Below, piece by piece: positions 24,968 through 33,556 of a stretch of DNA of 64,000 nt. The stretch is from CAZRVH01 sp964603635 (GTDB lineage: Bacteria; Patescibacteriota; Gracilibacteria; Peribacterales; Peribacteraceae). Below the pieces are notes generated by a model, which worked only from the letters and a program-made list of their open reading frames with translations, searched no databases and was not told the origin of the DNA. The stretch covers positions 124,001 to 188,000 of the forward strand of contig CAZRVH010000001.1 of NCBI GenBank assembly GCA_964603635.1, given 5' to 3'. Position 1 is the first letter of the stretch. Every line of letters starts with the position of its first letter. The translations under genes and the position numbers were made by a program.

Positions 24968-26272
24968 TCACCTTGCCGGCTGACTCTTCGCATAGCTCTC
25001 CGACAGGATCTTGAATGACTTCGACCTGCGGGCGAGCAATGTGACAAAGAGGCCGATCGTTCCGGCGATCATGAACACCAGCGCGATGCCGCGGCCCATT
25101 CCCACTCCGAACCAACTGCCGATCAATTGCACTCCCGCGCCCGTCGTCATGAACGGGATGAAGATGAACTGCGCGATGGGGCCGATGAGGAACGCCGTGA
25201 CGGGCGAGGCGGACATCTCCACGCTCTGCGCGAAGCCGAACACGCGGCCCTGGCGCTCCAGTGGCACAACTCTTTGCACGATGGTCTGTTCCGTCGCCTC
25301 GATGAACGGCATGCAGAACACCCAGATGAGGATGCCCGCCGCCAAGAGAATGATGTTCGGCTGGATGACGAAGAAGATACAGGTGGTCCAGGTGATGATG
25401 TTGATGGCGAAGAGCATGTTGAGCGGCTTGGGACCGAGGCCTTTCTTCGCGATGTAGAGGCCGCTGAGGATGAATCCGCAACTGAGGACTCCCCAGAGCG
25501 TTCCCCATACCTGCACGGGCACAAGCGACAGGCCGTACGCGTCCATGAGCGCCATGAAGACGCCGCCCAGGAAGTTGTTGAAGGTCGTGAAGAAGATGAG
25601 GGCGAAGAGTCCCGGGACGCCTTTGATCGCTTTGATCGTTCCCTTCACGTCCACTTTCTTCGGCTTGTCCTCGGAGTGGACGATGTCTTTCTCCGGGATG
25701 TCGATGAAGAGCAGGTAGATGATGGCGATGATCGTCAGCACGACGGCGGACGCCAGCACCCAAAACATGCTGGAGAAACCAAGGGCGAGTCCGCTCAGGA
25801 TGCCTGCGCCGGAGGAAGAGGCGCCCATCACCATGCCCGACATGCCGTTCGCTTTGTCGCGTTCGCCTTCCGGGATGAGTAACGTCACCAGCGTGGGCAG
25901 CGCGATCATGCGGATGTTTCCGGCGACGATGCCGATGAGCAGCATGGCTCCGATGATCCACACTTGGGGATTGGCGACCGACTCGAACGCCGCGACGGGT
26001 TGTGACACAAGGAACGCGAGCGCGGCGGAGAACATGATAAGGGTCGTGACGCTGGACACGAGCATCGCGGTTTTCTTCTTGTGATGGTCCACGATGGAAC
26101 CCAGCCAGAATCCGATGACGGAGGAGACGACCGTGAACGAACCTCCCAAAATCGACGTCGCGAGGACGGATTTCGTTTCCAGGTAGAGCCAGAACGTCAG
26201 CGCGAAGAACACGAAGAAGTTCGTGACCGACACGAGGAGGGTATTGCCCATCACCAGGTAGAAAGCGCGCAT
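24968..26272 (-). CDS. MFS transporter
   Basis: 434 residues with about twelve membrane helices. The cytoplasmic loop between helices 2 and 3 (FWLGSIVDHHKKKTAML) is the MFS motif A position. A central loop (DIPEKDIVHSEDKPKKVDVKG, about 195-215) divides the halves. The general pattern is that of drug/solute permeases of the MFS-1 (MdfA/enterobactin exporter-like) group; the substrate is unknown. TAGACT lies 9 nt before ATG on the minus strand, so the transcript is probably leaderless. Confidence 0.85.
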   Translation of the reverse strand: MRAFYLVMGNTLLVSVTNFFVFFALTFWLYLETKSVLATSILGGSFTVVSSVIGFWLGSIVDHHKKKTAMLVSSVTTLIMFSAALAFLVSQPVAAFESVANPQVWIIGAMLLIGIVAGNIRMIALPTLVTLLIPEGERDKANGMSGMVMGASSSGAGILSGLALGFSSMFWVLASAVVLTIIAIIYLLFIDIPEKDIVHSEDKPKKVDVKGTIKAIKGVPGLFALIFFTTFNNFLGGVFMALMDAYGLSLVPVQVWGTLWGVLSCGFILSGLYIAKKGLGPKPLNMLFAINIITWTTCIFFVIQPNIILLAAGILIWVFCMPFIEATEQTIVQRVVPLERQGRVFGFAQSVEMSASPVTAFLIGPIAQFIFIPFMTTGAGVQLIGSWFGVGMGRGIALVFMIAGTIGLFVTLLARRSKSFKILSESYAKSQPAR

Positions 26273-26322
26273 AGAAAGGCGAGTCTACACGTCTTTTTCG
26301 AGTCCTGCACGGGTTTTTCCCG

Positions 26323-28287
26323 TTATGTGCAGCTGAAGCCCAGCCACTTCTGCAGGCGGGCGTTCACGAGTTTCAGGCGCAGGGGGTTGGTCCATTTTGT
26401 CACGCGTTTGCACACGCGTTCCTGCATCGCGGGGCTGGCGGACGGTTTAGCAGGCGCGGCCTCGTGGCTTTGGAGATTCTTGTTCTCGATGGCGTGCAGG
26501 ATCGTCGTCGTTCCCGTCCTGCCGCGGCCGCCTCCCCCTGCGCCATGCCTTGCCTCCTCGGAAGAGCTGGAACTGCTCGACGAACTGGACGAGGAGGTAG
26601 TGGTATCGATGGTTACCGAGACCCACTCCGGGACGGAGTAATTGCCAACGGCATCACGCGCGAACAGGCCGTAGTAGTACGTGCCGTCCGTCAGGTCATC
26701 GTCGACGTACGAAGCGAACGTTTGGTTCGCGAAGACCGTCGATCCGTCACTCGGGGAAACGGGGTTTGATTCCGTACTGCGCTGCAACTTTACCGACCCG
26801 AAATCAAACGTGGGATTGGTCCAGCTGAGCGCCACGTCGTTGCCGTCCACCGATGCGGCGAAACCCGAAGGCGCGGACGGCGGCGTGACATCGATCGTGA
26901 TCGATGCGGAAAAGCCGGCGTCCGACGCGACGTCGTCCGCATTCAGCGCGTAAATGGAAAAGACATATTCGCCGTCTTCCAAGTCGCTCGCGGTGTATGA
27001 ACTCTCACTGGCGTCGAACGTTCCGATAGTTGTCTCGGGGCCGCCGTCCCTGCTTTTCTTCAGGAGGAACGAGTCGGTGCCGTCGGGGATGCTCCAATAC
27101 AGGATGGCGTCGCTGCCGTCCGCATAGGCGCCGAGCGACGGCGCGTCGGGAATCCTGAGGCCCGTGATCGCCGAGCCCGTGCCGCCGCGGGAATACAATC
27201 CGCCCGCACGGTGAAACACGCTGTAGTAGTAGGTCGTTTCCCAATCCAGTCCCGTGTCCAGGTAGGTGGTATCCGTCAGATCCTCCGTCACCAAGTCCCC
27301 TTCATCCACCGACATGGGGAAGCTGGCGGTGCTGCGCCTGATGGTCGTGTCCTGATAATCCACATCCGCCGGGGTCGTCCAGCTCAGCTGGATCGCGTTG
27401 CCGCTCGCCGTCGCGTCGACGTCCGGGGTGTCGGGGCGAAGATCGTAGATCGTCACGACGCGGCTGGTGCTCGCGGTGTAGAGACGGTCGTTTTTGATCG
27501 TGATGGCGCCCGTGCCATAGCGCAGCGAGCTATCGGTCCACACCAGCGTTCCGCCGCTGGAATACTTCCTGAGCACGCCCGTGGAAGGAGTGAGCGTGTA
27601 GAGGTACTCGGCGCTGTCTATGGCGATCATCGGCGACGACCCGATGCCCGACGCCAAGCTGGTTTCGTTGGTGGAACCCAAGACGGGGTCCGTTTTGCGA
27701 AGCGCGCCCGCGGCCGTGACGAAGTAGATCCGGCTGCCGCCCGCGTTCGTCACCATGTTGAAGATGGATGCTCCGGCGGTCGCCGTTTGCAGGACGTTCA
27801 ACCCTTGGTCGACGGTGTAGATCGTGGTGCCATACGTGAAAAAGATGGCCCCGTTTTCGGACAAAGCGACGTTCGTCGTACTGTTGATATTGGTGCTGGC
27901 GATCAGATTGAGACTGGTACTGCTACGGTCGTACCTGGCGAAGCGGCTGTTTATTCCCGCGGTGTTGGCCAGGTAAATCGTAGAGCCTGTCGCCGCGATC
28001 TTCCTTCCCGTCGGCGAAGGAAGAGTGGTGTCGAACAAGAGCGTCGTCACGACGCTGCCGTCCGCCGACATGGCGACCATCTGCGTGGTGCTCACGCCGG
28101 TGATGTAGATGGTGCCGTCATTCGTGACGCTGATGCTTTTGGGAGAGGCCACGTCCGTAGCCGAGGGCACCGCCTCGGCCGTTATGATGAGCGTCGGCGT
28201 CGCGGACGCCAGTTGCGGCGCGAGCGCGGCACAGAGCGTGGCAACGAAGAGAAGAAAGCGGTGGATGAGACATTTGTGTGCTACCAT
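26323..28287 (-). CDS. Exported beta-propeller/FN3 protein with basic tail
   Basis: 654 residues. After a signal peptide (about 1-29), residues about 35-285 look like a beta-propeller of repeated strands (TNDGTIYITGVSTTQMVAMSADG, ENGAIFFTYGTTIYTVD). Three fibronectin type III-like domains follow (about 290-560), recognised by repeated SW..P..V...L.RS and DGTYYYGLFARDAVGNYS. A Ser run and Gly/Arg linker lead to a basic C-terminal tail with two Cys (RVCKRVTKW... KWLGFSC). Probably an extracellular adhesin or sensor; ligand unknown. Confidence 0.78.
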   Translation of the reverse strand: MVAHKCLIHRFLLFVATLCAALAPQLASATPTLIITAEAVPSATDVASPKSISVTNDGTIYITGVSTTQMVAMSADGSVVTTLLFDTTLPSPTGRKIAATGSTIYLANTAGINSRFARYDRSSTSLNLIASTNINSTTNVALSENGAIFFTYGTTIYTVDQGLNVLQTATAGASIFNMVTNAGGSRIYFVTAAGALRKTDPVLGSTNETSLASGIGSSPMIAIDSAEYLYTLTPSTGVLRKYSSGGTLVWTDSSLRYGTGAITIKNDRLYTASTSRVVTIYDLRPDTPDVDATASGNAIQLSWTTPADVDYQDTTIRRSTASFPMSVDEGDLVTEDLTDTTYLDTGLDWETTYYYSVFHRAGGLYSRGGTGSAITGLRIPDAPSLGAYADGSDAILYWSIPDGTDSFLLKKSRDGGPETTIGTFDASESSYTASDLEDGEYVFSIYALNADDVASDAGFSASITIDVTPPSAPSGFAASVDGNDVALSWTNPTFDFGSVKLQRSTESNPVSPSDGSTVFANQTFASYVDDDLTDGTYYYGLFARDAVGNYSVPEWVSVTIDTTTSSSSSSSSSSSSEEARHGAGGGGRGRTGTTTILHAIENKNLQSHEAAPAKPSASPAMQERVCKRVTKWTNPLRLKLVNARLQKWLGFSCT

Positions 28288-28417
28288 CGGGAGAAAGGCC
28301 CCTTGATGCTACCATCGCGGATCGGTATCTGGCATTGCGTAAGGTACGGATCGCCTGGGAAATCTCGTTCGATGCCATGCCGGGTAATGAATCGATGATT
28401 TCGTGTATGCTGTGCCT

Positions 28418-28765
28418 ATGGATAATCCGAGGATCTTCGCCATGCCCTTCGCCAGAGTCTATCCGCTCTACATCAAAAAAGTAGAGAAGAAAGGCCGTAC
28501 CAAGAAAGAAGTGGACGAGGTTATCCGCTGGCTGACGGGATATGATCAAAAGACGTTGCAGAAACAGATCGATAAGGAAGTGGATTTCAAAACGTTTTTC
28601 GAGGAAGCCGATCTCAACCCCAACGCGAAGAAGATCACCGGAGTCATCTGCGGGTACCGCGTGGAGGAAATGAAGGACAAGCTTATGCAGAAAATCCGCT
28701 ACATGGACAAACTGGTCGACGAACTTGCCAAAGGAAAGGCGATGGAGAAGATCCTGAGGGTGTAA
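28418..28765 (+). CDS. DUF2200-family protein
   Basis: 115 residues from ATG 28418; TATGCT at 28406-28411 leaves exactly 6 nt before this ATG, so it is preferred to the in-frame ATG at 28403. The family pattern is clear: FARVYPLYIKKVEKKGRTKKEVDEVI, WLTGYD, NPNAKKITGVICGYRVEE and the end KLVDELAKGKAMEKILR. DUF2200 proteins are small, cytosolic and of unknown function. Confidence 0.88.
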   Translation: MDNPRIFAMPFARVYPLYIKKVEKKGRTKKEVDEVIRWLTGYDQKTLQKQIDKEVDFKTFFEEADLNPNAKKITGVICGYRVEEMKDKLMQKIRYMDKLVDELAKGKAMEKILRV

Positions 28766-28815
28766 ATCGGAAGTATGCTCCGTGGAGGAATAGCCGATTC
28801 CAGCTAGTTCTCCGT

Positions 28816-30072
28816 CTATAGCGGACGCATGAGCGCATCGGCCATGATGCGCATGTTTTGATGCTGGACCTGTTCGAACATACTGCCGGAACGTACGGAA
28901 CAGGGTTGGATACCCGTTTCTTCCAACCGATGGTATGACGTCGTTGTGTTGTTTTCGATGAGCAGGCGATTCAGACGTTCCAAGAAATCCCGTTCGACCC
29001 CCGCTGCATCCGACTGCTCCGCCTTTCCCTTTGGCCAGCGCGTCATGGCAAAGAAGTCGGGGCTCACGCCGTGCGCCATCAGCTTTCGGATATCATCCAA
29101 TGTCTGTTCCGTCACAGCGGTCGCCGGATTCACCGTTTGCACGAAAAAAGCCTCTTTGCCCGTAAGCATGCTGGCCGCGGTGTTTGCAGCCGAGAGGAAG
29201 TTTTGCGGATTCTGGCGCAGTGAGCTTTGATAAAATCCCTTGAAGATATCGCCTTCGCCGGAGTGAGACAACATGAAGCCGACCCCTTTGCTCGACATAT
29301 TTCCCGTATCCGATGACAGCGTACCCAGGAAAATGCGGAATTCCGCGATGACTTGCAGAAGCTTCATGAGACTGTTCGCGTTTTCGGTATCCAACAGCAA
29401 TACATCGGCGTTTGCAGGCCTTCGGTCGGCGTGTACGCTCTCCGATCCATGCGTCAGGTTGAAGACGAGATGCCGGCGGTTCGAGATGAATTCGACCAAT
29501 TGGATCGCGGTGGCGATACCCTGTATGTCCGTTCCCAAATTCCAGGCCGTCGTTTGCAAGGCAGGGCGCAGCAGCGGCAGGAACGTTTCTTGGCCGTCCA
29601 ATTGCGACGGCAAAAGGCGCTGGGCCAGACGGAGGAATTCGTCCTTGATAATGCCTTCGGAGAGCTTCACTGCCTCGGAACGCTTCTTTTTTGTATTGTT
29701 CTGATCCGCGATAATGTCCATTTGCATTTGTACGCGAGCACGTATTTCGGGGGCCAGTTTGGGAATGATGGCGCTGTATTGCGCAATGGGAATGGAAAAA
29801 CCGTCGCAGGTACTGATGGCGATCGAGTTGATGAGATCGGTTTCTTCCCCGTTGGGACTTTGCGCGGCAGTCAAAAGAGCCAACGACGGCGAGCCATCCA
29901 AATCGTATCCGTAGGTCCGTACATCCATGCGCTCCAATGCCAACAGGATGCCTGCATCCGTCGTGGTTTTCCCGACTCCGCCCTTGCCCGAACCGACGAC
30001 GACTCGCACTCCCGGTTTCGCGCGGTATGCGTCCGCGAATGACAGTTCTTGAATATGGGAAAATTCTTTCAT
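28816..30072 (-). CDS. ParA/MinD-type P-loop ATPase of unknown role
   Basis: 418 residues. The deviant Walker A box is VVGSGKGGVGKTTTDAG (about 26-42) with the signature Lys, and the next strand YGYDLDGSPSLALL supplies the Asp pair. A VLLLDTEN segment (about 225-232) fills the Walker B position. A long central insertion (about 90-200) without recognised domain separates the two, much larger than in chromosomal ParA. No ParB or parS-like site is visible nearby. It could be a stand-alone regulator or cargo-positioning ATPase. TACACT lies about 25 nt upstream of ATG. Confidence 0.75.
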   Translation of the reverse strand: MKEFSHIQELSFADAYRAKPGVRVVVGSGKGGVGKTTTDAGILLALERMDVRTYGYDLDGSPSLALLTAAQSPNGEETDLINSIAISTCDGFSIPIAQYSAIIPKLAPEIRARVQMQMDIIADQNNTKKKRSEAVKLSEGIIKDEFLRLAQRLLPSQLDGQETFLPLLRPALQTTAWNLGTDIQGIATAIQLVEFISNRRHLVFNLTHGSESVHADRRPANADVLLLDTENANSLMKLLQVIAEFRIFLGTLSSDTGNMSSKGVGFMLSHSGEGDIFKGFYQSSLRQNPQNFLSAANTAASMLTGKEAFFVQTVNPATAVTEQTLDDIRKLMAHGVSPDFFAMTRWPKGKAEQSDAAGVERDFLERLNRLLIENNTTTSYHRLEETGIQPCSVRSGSMFEQVQHQNMRIMADALMRPL

Positions 30073-30184
30073 GCTGAAAAAGGAAAAGGTGGCAGTGTAA
30101 TTCTTGAAGCAGATGGGCGCAAGCGCCCGCCCTTCTAAGGAACATATTTTTGATTTTCAAGCGGATTGGATATATGGTTTTCGC

Positions 30185-30382
30185 ATGGATGCACATGAAT
30201 CAAAGCGGGATAGTCTTGGGGGAGATGATCAACGGCAGTCTGCGGATGTCGTGCCTCATCGGTTGGGTACGATGCCGGCATATGTACCCCGGGAATACGT
30301 TGTGCTGAGTATGGTTCAAGGATTGCGTCAATCCATCACGGATCTCAACGATCCAAATACGAACTTGGATTCATTTTATTAA
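30185..30382 (+). CDS. Small hypothetical protein divergent from the ParA-like gene
   Basis: 65 residues from ATG 30185, supported by TTGATT (30150-30155), a 15-bp spacer and TATATG (30171-30176) placed 8 nt before ATG. The peptide is hydrophilic at the start (MDAHESKRDSLGGDDQRQS) and ends LRQSITDLNDPNTNLDSFY. It has no known family. It is divergent from the ParA-like ATPase and might be its partner. Confidence 0.45.
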   Translation: MDAHESKRDSLGGDDQRQSADVVPHRLGTMPAYVPREYVVLSMVQGLRQSITDLNDPNTNLDSFY

Positions 30383-30561
30383 GTCTTTTGGATGTAGTGC
30401 GAACGTCCGGCAAGAGTGATTTCAGAAAATCATTAGAAAAATGCTGTGGGAGACGAAAGGCATGATGGTCGCGTGCATGTGTTGTCCGGCTTCGTCTGCG
30501 GACTACGCCGAGGCATCCTGCTTTCCGCTTGCAAGAGGGCTTAGTCACCGATAGCAAATCC

Positions 30562-30600
30562 CGGCGAAGTTCCATTCTCAAATGGAACGAAGACGGATGG
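30562..30600. repeat. REP-like element, copy A
   Basis: CGGCGAAGTTCC ... GAACGAAGACGGATGG with an internal hairpin GTTCCATT/AATGGAAC lies directly after the GIY-YIG stop. The same two end blocks recur at 32215-32261 around a different middle. The rest of the 30383-30600 spacer holds no gene. Confidence 0.55.
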
Positions 30601-30873
30601 CTAGGGCTGGTGGATGATTGAATGAGCATCGTTTTGCGTTTTAAAATGACGCTTTGAAAATGCGCGGCCTGAGCCCTTTTTTAAATAATTTTCGAATCTT
30701 CGTGCGGTGAGTCTGTCCTGCAAGGCGATATATGCAATAAGTGTTGTTGGTAAAAAATTTTTGGTTGAATGACTTTTACCTTCTTGGTGCTCTTGAAATC
30801 TTCTTTTAAGATCGGGCGTCGAGCCTACATATGTTTTGCCATTTGAGAGTTTTAAAATATAGACATAGTACAT
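30601..30873 (-). CDS. GIY-YIG domain endonuclease-like protein
   Basis: 90 residues from ATG 30873. The GIY-YIG core is MYYVYILKLSNGKTYVGST, then RRFQEHQEG and the C-terminal ARRFENYLKKGSGRAF (with Glu as the likely metal ligand). It is of the short, single-domain type common in bacterial genomes, probably a structure-specific or repair nuclease; some are inactive. The first motif is VYI/TYVG rather than GIY/YIG, as is frequent in this subgroup. Confidence 0.85.
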   Translation of the reverse strand: MYYVYILKLSNGKTYVGSTPDLKRRFQEHQEGKSHSTKNFLPTTLIAYIALQDRLTARRFENYLKKGSGRAFSKRHFKTQNDAHSIIHQP

Positions 30874-31061
30874 AGTCCTATGTTCATTGGAATCATTCCT
30901 AAAATCTATTATTCGTCGGATTAGATTTGGATTTCTAACGACCTGTTGCGCATGCATACGCGAAGAAATCAGTTCTCTATATATGGGGAACCTCTCGTCT
31001 TTTTACATGCCAAAGAGTCTGGCCGCAGGCCAGCCGAAGCGCAGCGCCCAATATAAATCCC

Positions 31062-31089
31062 GTCCGCCTTCGCTAAAGCTACGGCGGAC
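31062..31089. repeat. 28-bp palindromic repeat, copy 1
   Basis: GTCCGCC...GGCGGAC hairpin. A copy identical at 24 of 28 positions is at 43900-43927. It lies just 3' of the tRNA-Gln gene (in tRNA sense). Adjacent sequence (GGCCGCAGGCC, 31021-31032) also folds. Confidence 0.7.
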
Positions 31090-31109
31090 ATCCATCGCTG
31101 CGCGAAGGA

Positions 31110-31184
31110 TGGCTGGGGAAGAGGGATTCGAACCCCCGAATGACCGCTCCAGAGGCGGTTGCCTTACCACTTGGCGATTCCCCA
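31110..31184 (-). tRNA. tRNA-Gln (CUG)
   Basis: Read on the minus strand it begins TGGGGAATCGCCAAGTGG, has the anticodon stem ACCGC/GCGGT with loop CTCTGGA (anticodon CTG), T-arm GGGGGTTCGAATCCC, acceptor TTCCCCA and an encoded CCA. Cloverleaf pairing is complete. Gln(CUG) reads CAG, the usual Gln codon in GC-rich genes here. Confidence 0.95.
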
Positions 31185-31244
31185 ATTTGCGCCCGCGTAT
31201 GCTACCACAAGAATGACGGTATTCCAGCCATTTCTGCCGTCTAT

Positions 31245-31697
31245 TCAGGGGTAGACAAGGGTTATCTCATCCTTGAGGGTAAAACCGCCGCTTTTGCCCT
31301 CAAAGGCGATCATGATGCTTTTGCTTTCCAGGCTTATCGCGCCGTCGACCGTGCCCTCCAGCGGCATATTGAGCAAAAACCGTTTGCAGACGCCCGATAC
31401 CGTGCCGCTGATCCGGCCATCGCCCCTGGTGATTCCTTCTATGGTGCCTTCGCATGCACCCGAAAAGAATCCCGATACGGCGCCTCGTTCCAGGGGGGCG
31501 TGCATCGTGACGTTCACCATATCATCGTCGAAAACATAGGTGCCCGTCGCGGTCACGGTATTTGCGCGCGGTGCCCTGGTTTTCTCGCGGACGTATGTGT
31601 TCCTGACCGCGGCATTCACGCCGAGTAGCAACACGACGATCGCCAGCAGAACGACGGGAACGGATCTCCATCCGGATAGAAGACGCATGTCGGCCAT
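31245..31697 (-). CDS. Membrane-anchored exported protein of unknown function
   Basis: 150 residues. An N-terminal membrane helix (about 14-30) leaves about 115 residues outside. The exported part is beta-rich (TATGTYVFDDDMVNVTMHAPLERG, GACEGTIEGITRGDGRISGTVSGVC) with two Cys that could form a disulfide. It resembles small beta-barrel or lipid-binding-like exported proteins, but no family is recognised. Confidence 0.62.
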   Translation of the reverse strand: MADMRLLSGWRSVPVVLLAIVVLLLGVNAAVRNTYVREKTRAPRANTVTATGTYVFDDDMVNVTMHAPLERGAVSGFFSGACEGTIEGITRGDGRISGTVSGVCKRFLLNMPLEGTVDGAISLESKSIMIAFEGKSGGFTLKDEITLVYP

Positions 31698-31782
31698 TCA
31701 ATCATTTCCCTGAAAAAGATCAACAAACGTGGCTTGCCGTGGTATCATCGTGCTTCGCCAAATCCTTTTCCACCGATTCCCC

Positions 31783-32196
31783 ATGGCACAGCAGATCACC
31801 GTCCAAACGACCGTCCAGGCTCCTCTTTCCAAAGTATGGAAGCTTTGGACCGAACCTGAGCACATCATGAAGTGGAACAATGCCTCGCCGGATTGGCACA
31901 CGCCCAGCGCCACCAATGACCTGCGCACCGGGGGATCGTTCACGTCCCGCATGGAGGCGAAGGACGGGAGCTTCGGGTTCGATTTCGGCGGAACGTACAG
32001 CGAGGTGATCGACGGACAGAAGATTGCCTACGCGATGGCAGACGGACGCAAGGTAGAAATCCTCTTCGAGGAAAAGGAAGGCGTCACGACGGTGACCGAG
32101 TCCTTTGACCCCGAATCCGAGAATTCCGTGGAAATGCAGAAGGCCGGATGGCAATCAATTCTCAATAACTTTCAGAAGTATGCAGAAGGGCAGTAG
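31783..32196 (+). CDS. SRPBCC (AHSA1-like) protein
   Basis: 137 residues from ATG 31783. Characteristic features are ITVQTTVQAPLSKVWKLWTEPEHIMKWN, GGSFTSRMEAKDGS, GTYSEVIDGQKIAY and the C-terminal helix KAGWQSILNNFQKYAE. Members have a hydrophobic cavity; the role is not known. The leader is pyrimidine-rich without Shine-Dalgarno. A partial second copy of its last helix follows at 32205-32306. Confidence 0.88.
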   Translation: MAQQITVQTTVQAPLSKVWKLWTEPEHIMKWNNASPDWHTPSATNDLRTGGSFTSRMEAKDGSFGFDFGGTYSEVIDGQKIAYAMADGRKVEILFEEKEGVTTVTESFDPESENSVEMQKAGWQSILNNFQKYAEGQ

Positions 32197-32204
32197 AATC
32201 ACAT

Positions 32205-32306
32205 ATGCCAATCTCGGCGAAGTTCCGGCGCAACGCAGTGAAGCCGAACGAAGACGGATGGCAGTCCATCATCGATAATTTCAAGTCCTACGCCGAAGCC
32301 AATTAG
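32205..32306 (+). pseudogene. Remnant of an AHSA1-like gene (C-terminal helix)
   Basis: A 33-codon frame whose last 17 residues, DGWQSIIDNFKSYAEAN, parallel the end of the preceding gene (AGWQSILNNFQKYAEGQ). The first half is unrelated and coincides with REP-like copy B (32215-32261). This looks like the tail of a duplicated gene whose body was lost, with a repeat element joined to it. It could still be translated. Confidence 0.6.
32215..32261. repeat. REP-like element, copy B
   Basis: The end blocks CGGCGAAGTTCC (32215-32226) and GAACGAAGACGGATGG (32246-32261) are identical to those of copy A at 30562-30600; the middle differs but again folds (GTTCCGGC/GCCGAAC, one mismatch). Confidence 0.5.
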
Positions 32307-32323
32307 TACTTCCCCTTTCCACT

Positions 32324-33043
32324 ATGAAACACGAGATCGTCGCACGTCCCAGCTACAGCGCATTGCGCGTCGTCCTGGAGAACGGCGAAAAAATCCACGC
32401 CGAATCCGGTTCCATGTTGGCCATGGACGCCGGGGCTTCCATCGAAGGAAGCATGAAGGGCGGCTTCCTGCAGGCGCTGAAGCGCACGGTGCTCACCAGC
32501 GAGAGCTTCTTCGTCACCACCGTCACGGCCAACGCGAACGACACCGAGGTGATGCTCGCGCCGCGCGCGCCGGGCGACATCGAGTCCATCGAGGTGAAAG
32601 GCGACGAGTACATCGTGCAAGGAGGGTCGTACCTGGCGGGAACGGATGACGTGGTGACCGACGCGAAGTTCACGGGATGGAAGGGATTCCTCAGCGGCGA
32701 GGGTATCTTCATGGTCAAAGCCTCCGGCAAAGGAACGCTCTTCGTCAGTAGTTTCGGCGGCATCATCCAGAAGACCTTGAAGAAAGGGGAGAAGTTTACG
32801 GTTGATAACGGACACATCGTCGCCTTCGCGGGAACGCTGAACTACGAGATTCACCGCGTGGGGGAGGGGATTGCCAACATGGTGACCACGGGCGAAGGAT
32901 TGGCCTGCACGTTCGAAGGCGAGGGTGCCATCTACCTGCAAACCCGCAATCTCCAGTCGTTTGCCGAAAGCCTGAACCCGTTCCTGCGTGACCGCCAGAC
33001 GAGCCAGGGCCAGGGATTCTTGGGGCAGATCATGGGCGGATGA
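32324..33043 (+). CDS. AIM24/TIGR00266-family protein
   Basis: 239 residues, full length for the family. Diagnostic stretches are LENGEKIHAESGSMLAMD (about 17-34), SIEGSMKGGFLQALKR, ESFFVTTVTAN, LAPRAPGDIESIEV, and the C-terminal GEGLACTFEGEGAIYLQTRN. The fold is a twin beta-sandwich related to AIM24 of mitochondria; in bacteria the function is not known. It precedes the ATPase operon but is separated by a 147-bp spacer containing hairpins. Confidence 0.88.
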   Translation: MKHEIVARPSYSALRVVLENGEKIHAESGSMLAMDAGASIEGSMKGGFLQALKRTVLTSESFFVTTVTANANDTEVMLAPRAPGDIESIEVKGDEYIVQGGSYLAGTDDVVTDAKFTGWKGFLSGEGIFMVKASGKGTLFVSSFGGIIQKTLKKGEKFTVDNGHIVAFAGTLNYEIHRVGEGIANMVTTGEGLACTFEGEGAIYLQTRNLQSFAESLNPFLRDRQTSQGQGFLGQIMGG

Positions 33044-33060
33044 CGTGACCATCAACCAAA

Positions 33061-33140
33061 GCCGGAAACTTCCTTATATAGCAGGAAATTTCGGCGTGTG
33101 ATTTGTCCGACAAAGTTGTCTCTAAGACCGTTGTCTTTTT
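33061..33140 (+). terminator. Two hairpins before the V-ATPase operon
   Basis: An imperfect stem (GCCGGAAACTTCC / GGAAATTTCGGC, 33061-33095) is followed by GACAA/TTGTC ending in TTTTTT at 33135-33140. The second is terminator-like for the AIM24 gene; either could also form part of an operon leader. ntpF starts 51 bp further on. Confidence 0.45.
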
Positions 33141-33190
33141 TCCCGAACAGGGGTATAGCAGGCGGCGCTTTCATCATTTCCATCGATTCC

Positions 33191-33550
33191 ATGAGACACG
33201 TTACCCAGGAGTTACAGAACGCGGATGCGTTGCTCGCATCCATTACGGCGGAAGAAGAGCGCCAGGAAACGCGCGTGAGCCAGTCGCAGGGCGAGGCACA
33301 GGCAGTCGAGCAGGATGCAACCCGCAGGTTCTCCGAAGAACAAACCCGCAAGGAAACCATGTTCCTCAACGCTGCGCGTGAGGAATTGAAGCTCTACGCC
33401 GAGACTGAACCGAAGGCGATTCTGGAGCGTTCGGAGGAGGAGGCCCGCGCCGAAGCCGCGTCGTTGAAGGCGAGCGCCAAGAAGAATGCCAAGAAGGTCG
33501 CGGCCGATCTTCTGTCCCAACTGACATCCCTATCCTTCCTTTCCCGCTGA
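33191..33550 (+). CDS. ntpF: V/A-type ATPase peripheral-stalk subunit G/H (NtpF-like)
   Basis: 119 residues from ATG 33191 (an upstream in-frame start would add an unrelated segment). It is almost wholly helical, rich in Glu, Ala, Arg and Gln (ASITAEEERQETRVSQSQGEAQ), as expected of the stalk heterodimer partner of subunit E. Position first in the operon equals that of ntpF in Enterococcus. Assignment rests mainly on position and coiled-coil character. Confidence 0.75.
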   Translation: MRHVTQELQNADALLASITAEEERQETRVSQSQGEAQAVEQDATRRFSEEQTRKETMFLNAAREELKLYAETEPKAILERSEEEARAEAASLKASAKKNAKKVAADLLSQLTSLSFLSR

Positions 33551-33556
33551 TTTCCT

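Noticed and set aside
27211..28398. 395-codon open frame on the plus strand
   Set aside because: Antisense to the exported FN3 protein; Arg/His/Asp-rich low-complexity translation with no domain.
28403..28417. Upstream start for the DUF2200 gene
   Set aside because: The ATG at 28403 lies just before and overlapping the -10 box TATGCT (28406-28411); the start at 28418 fits both promoter and family length.
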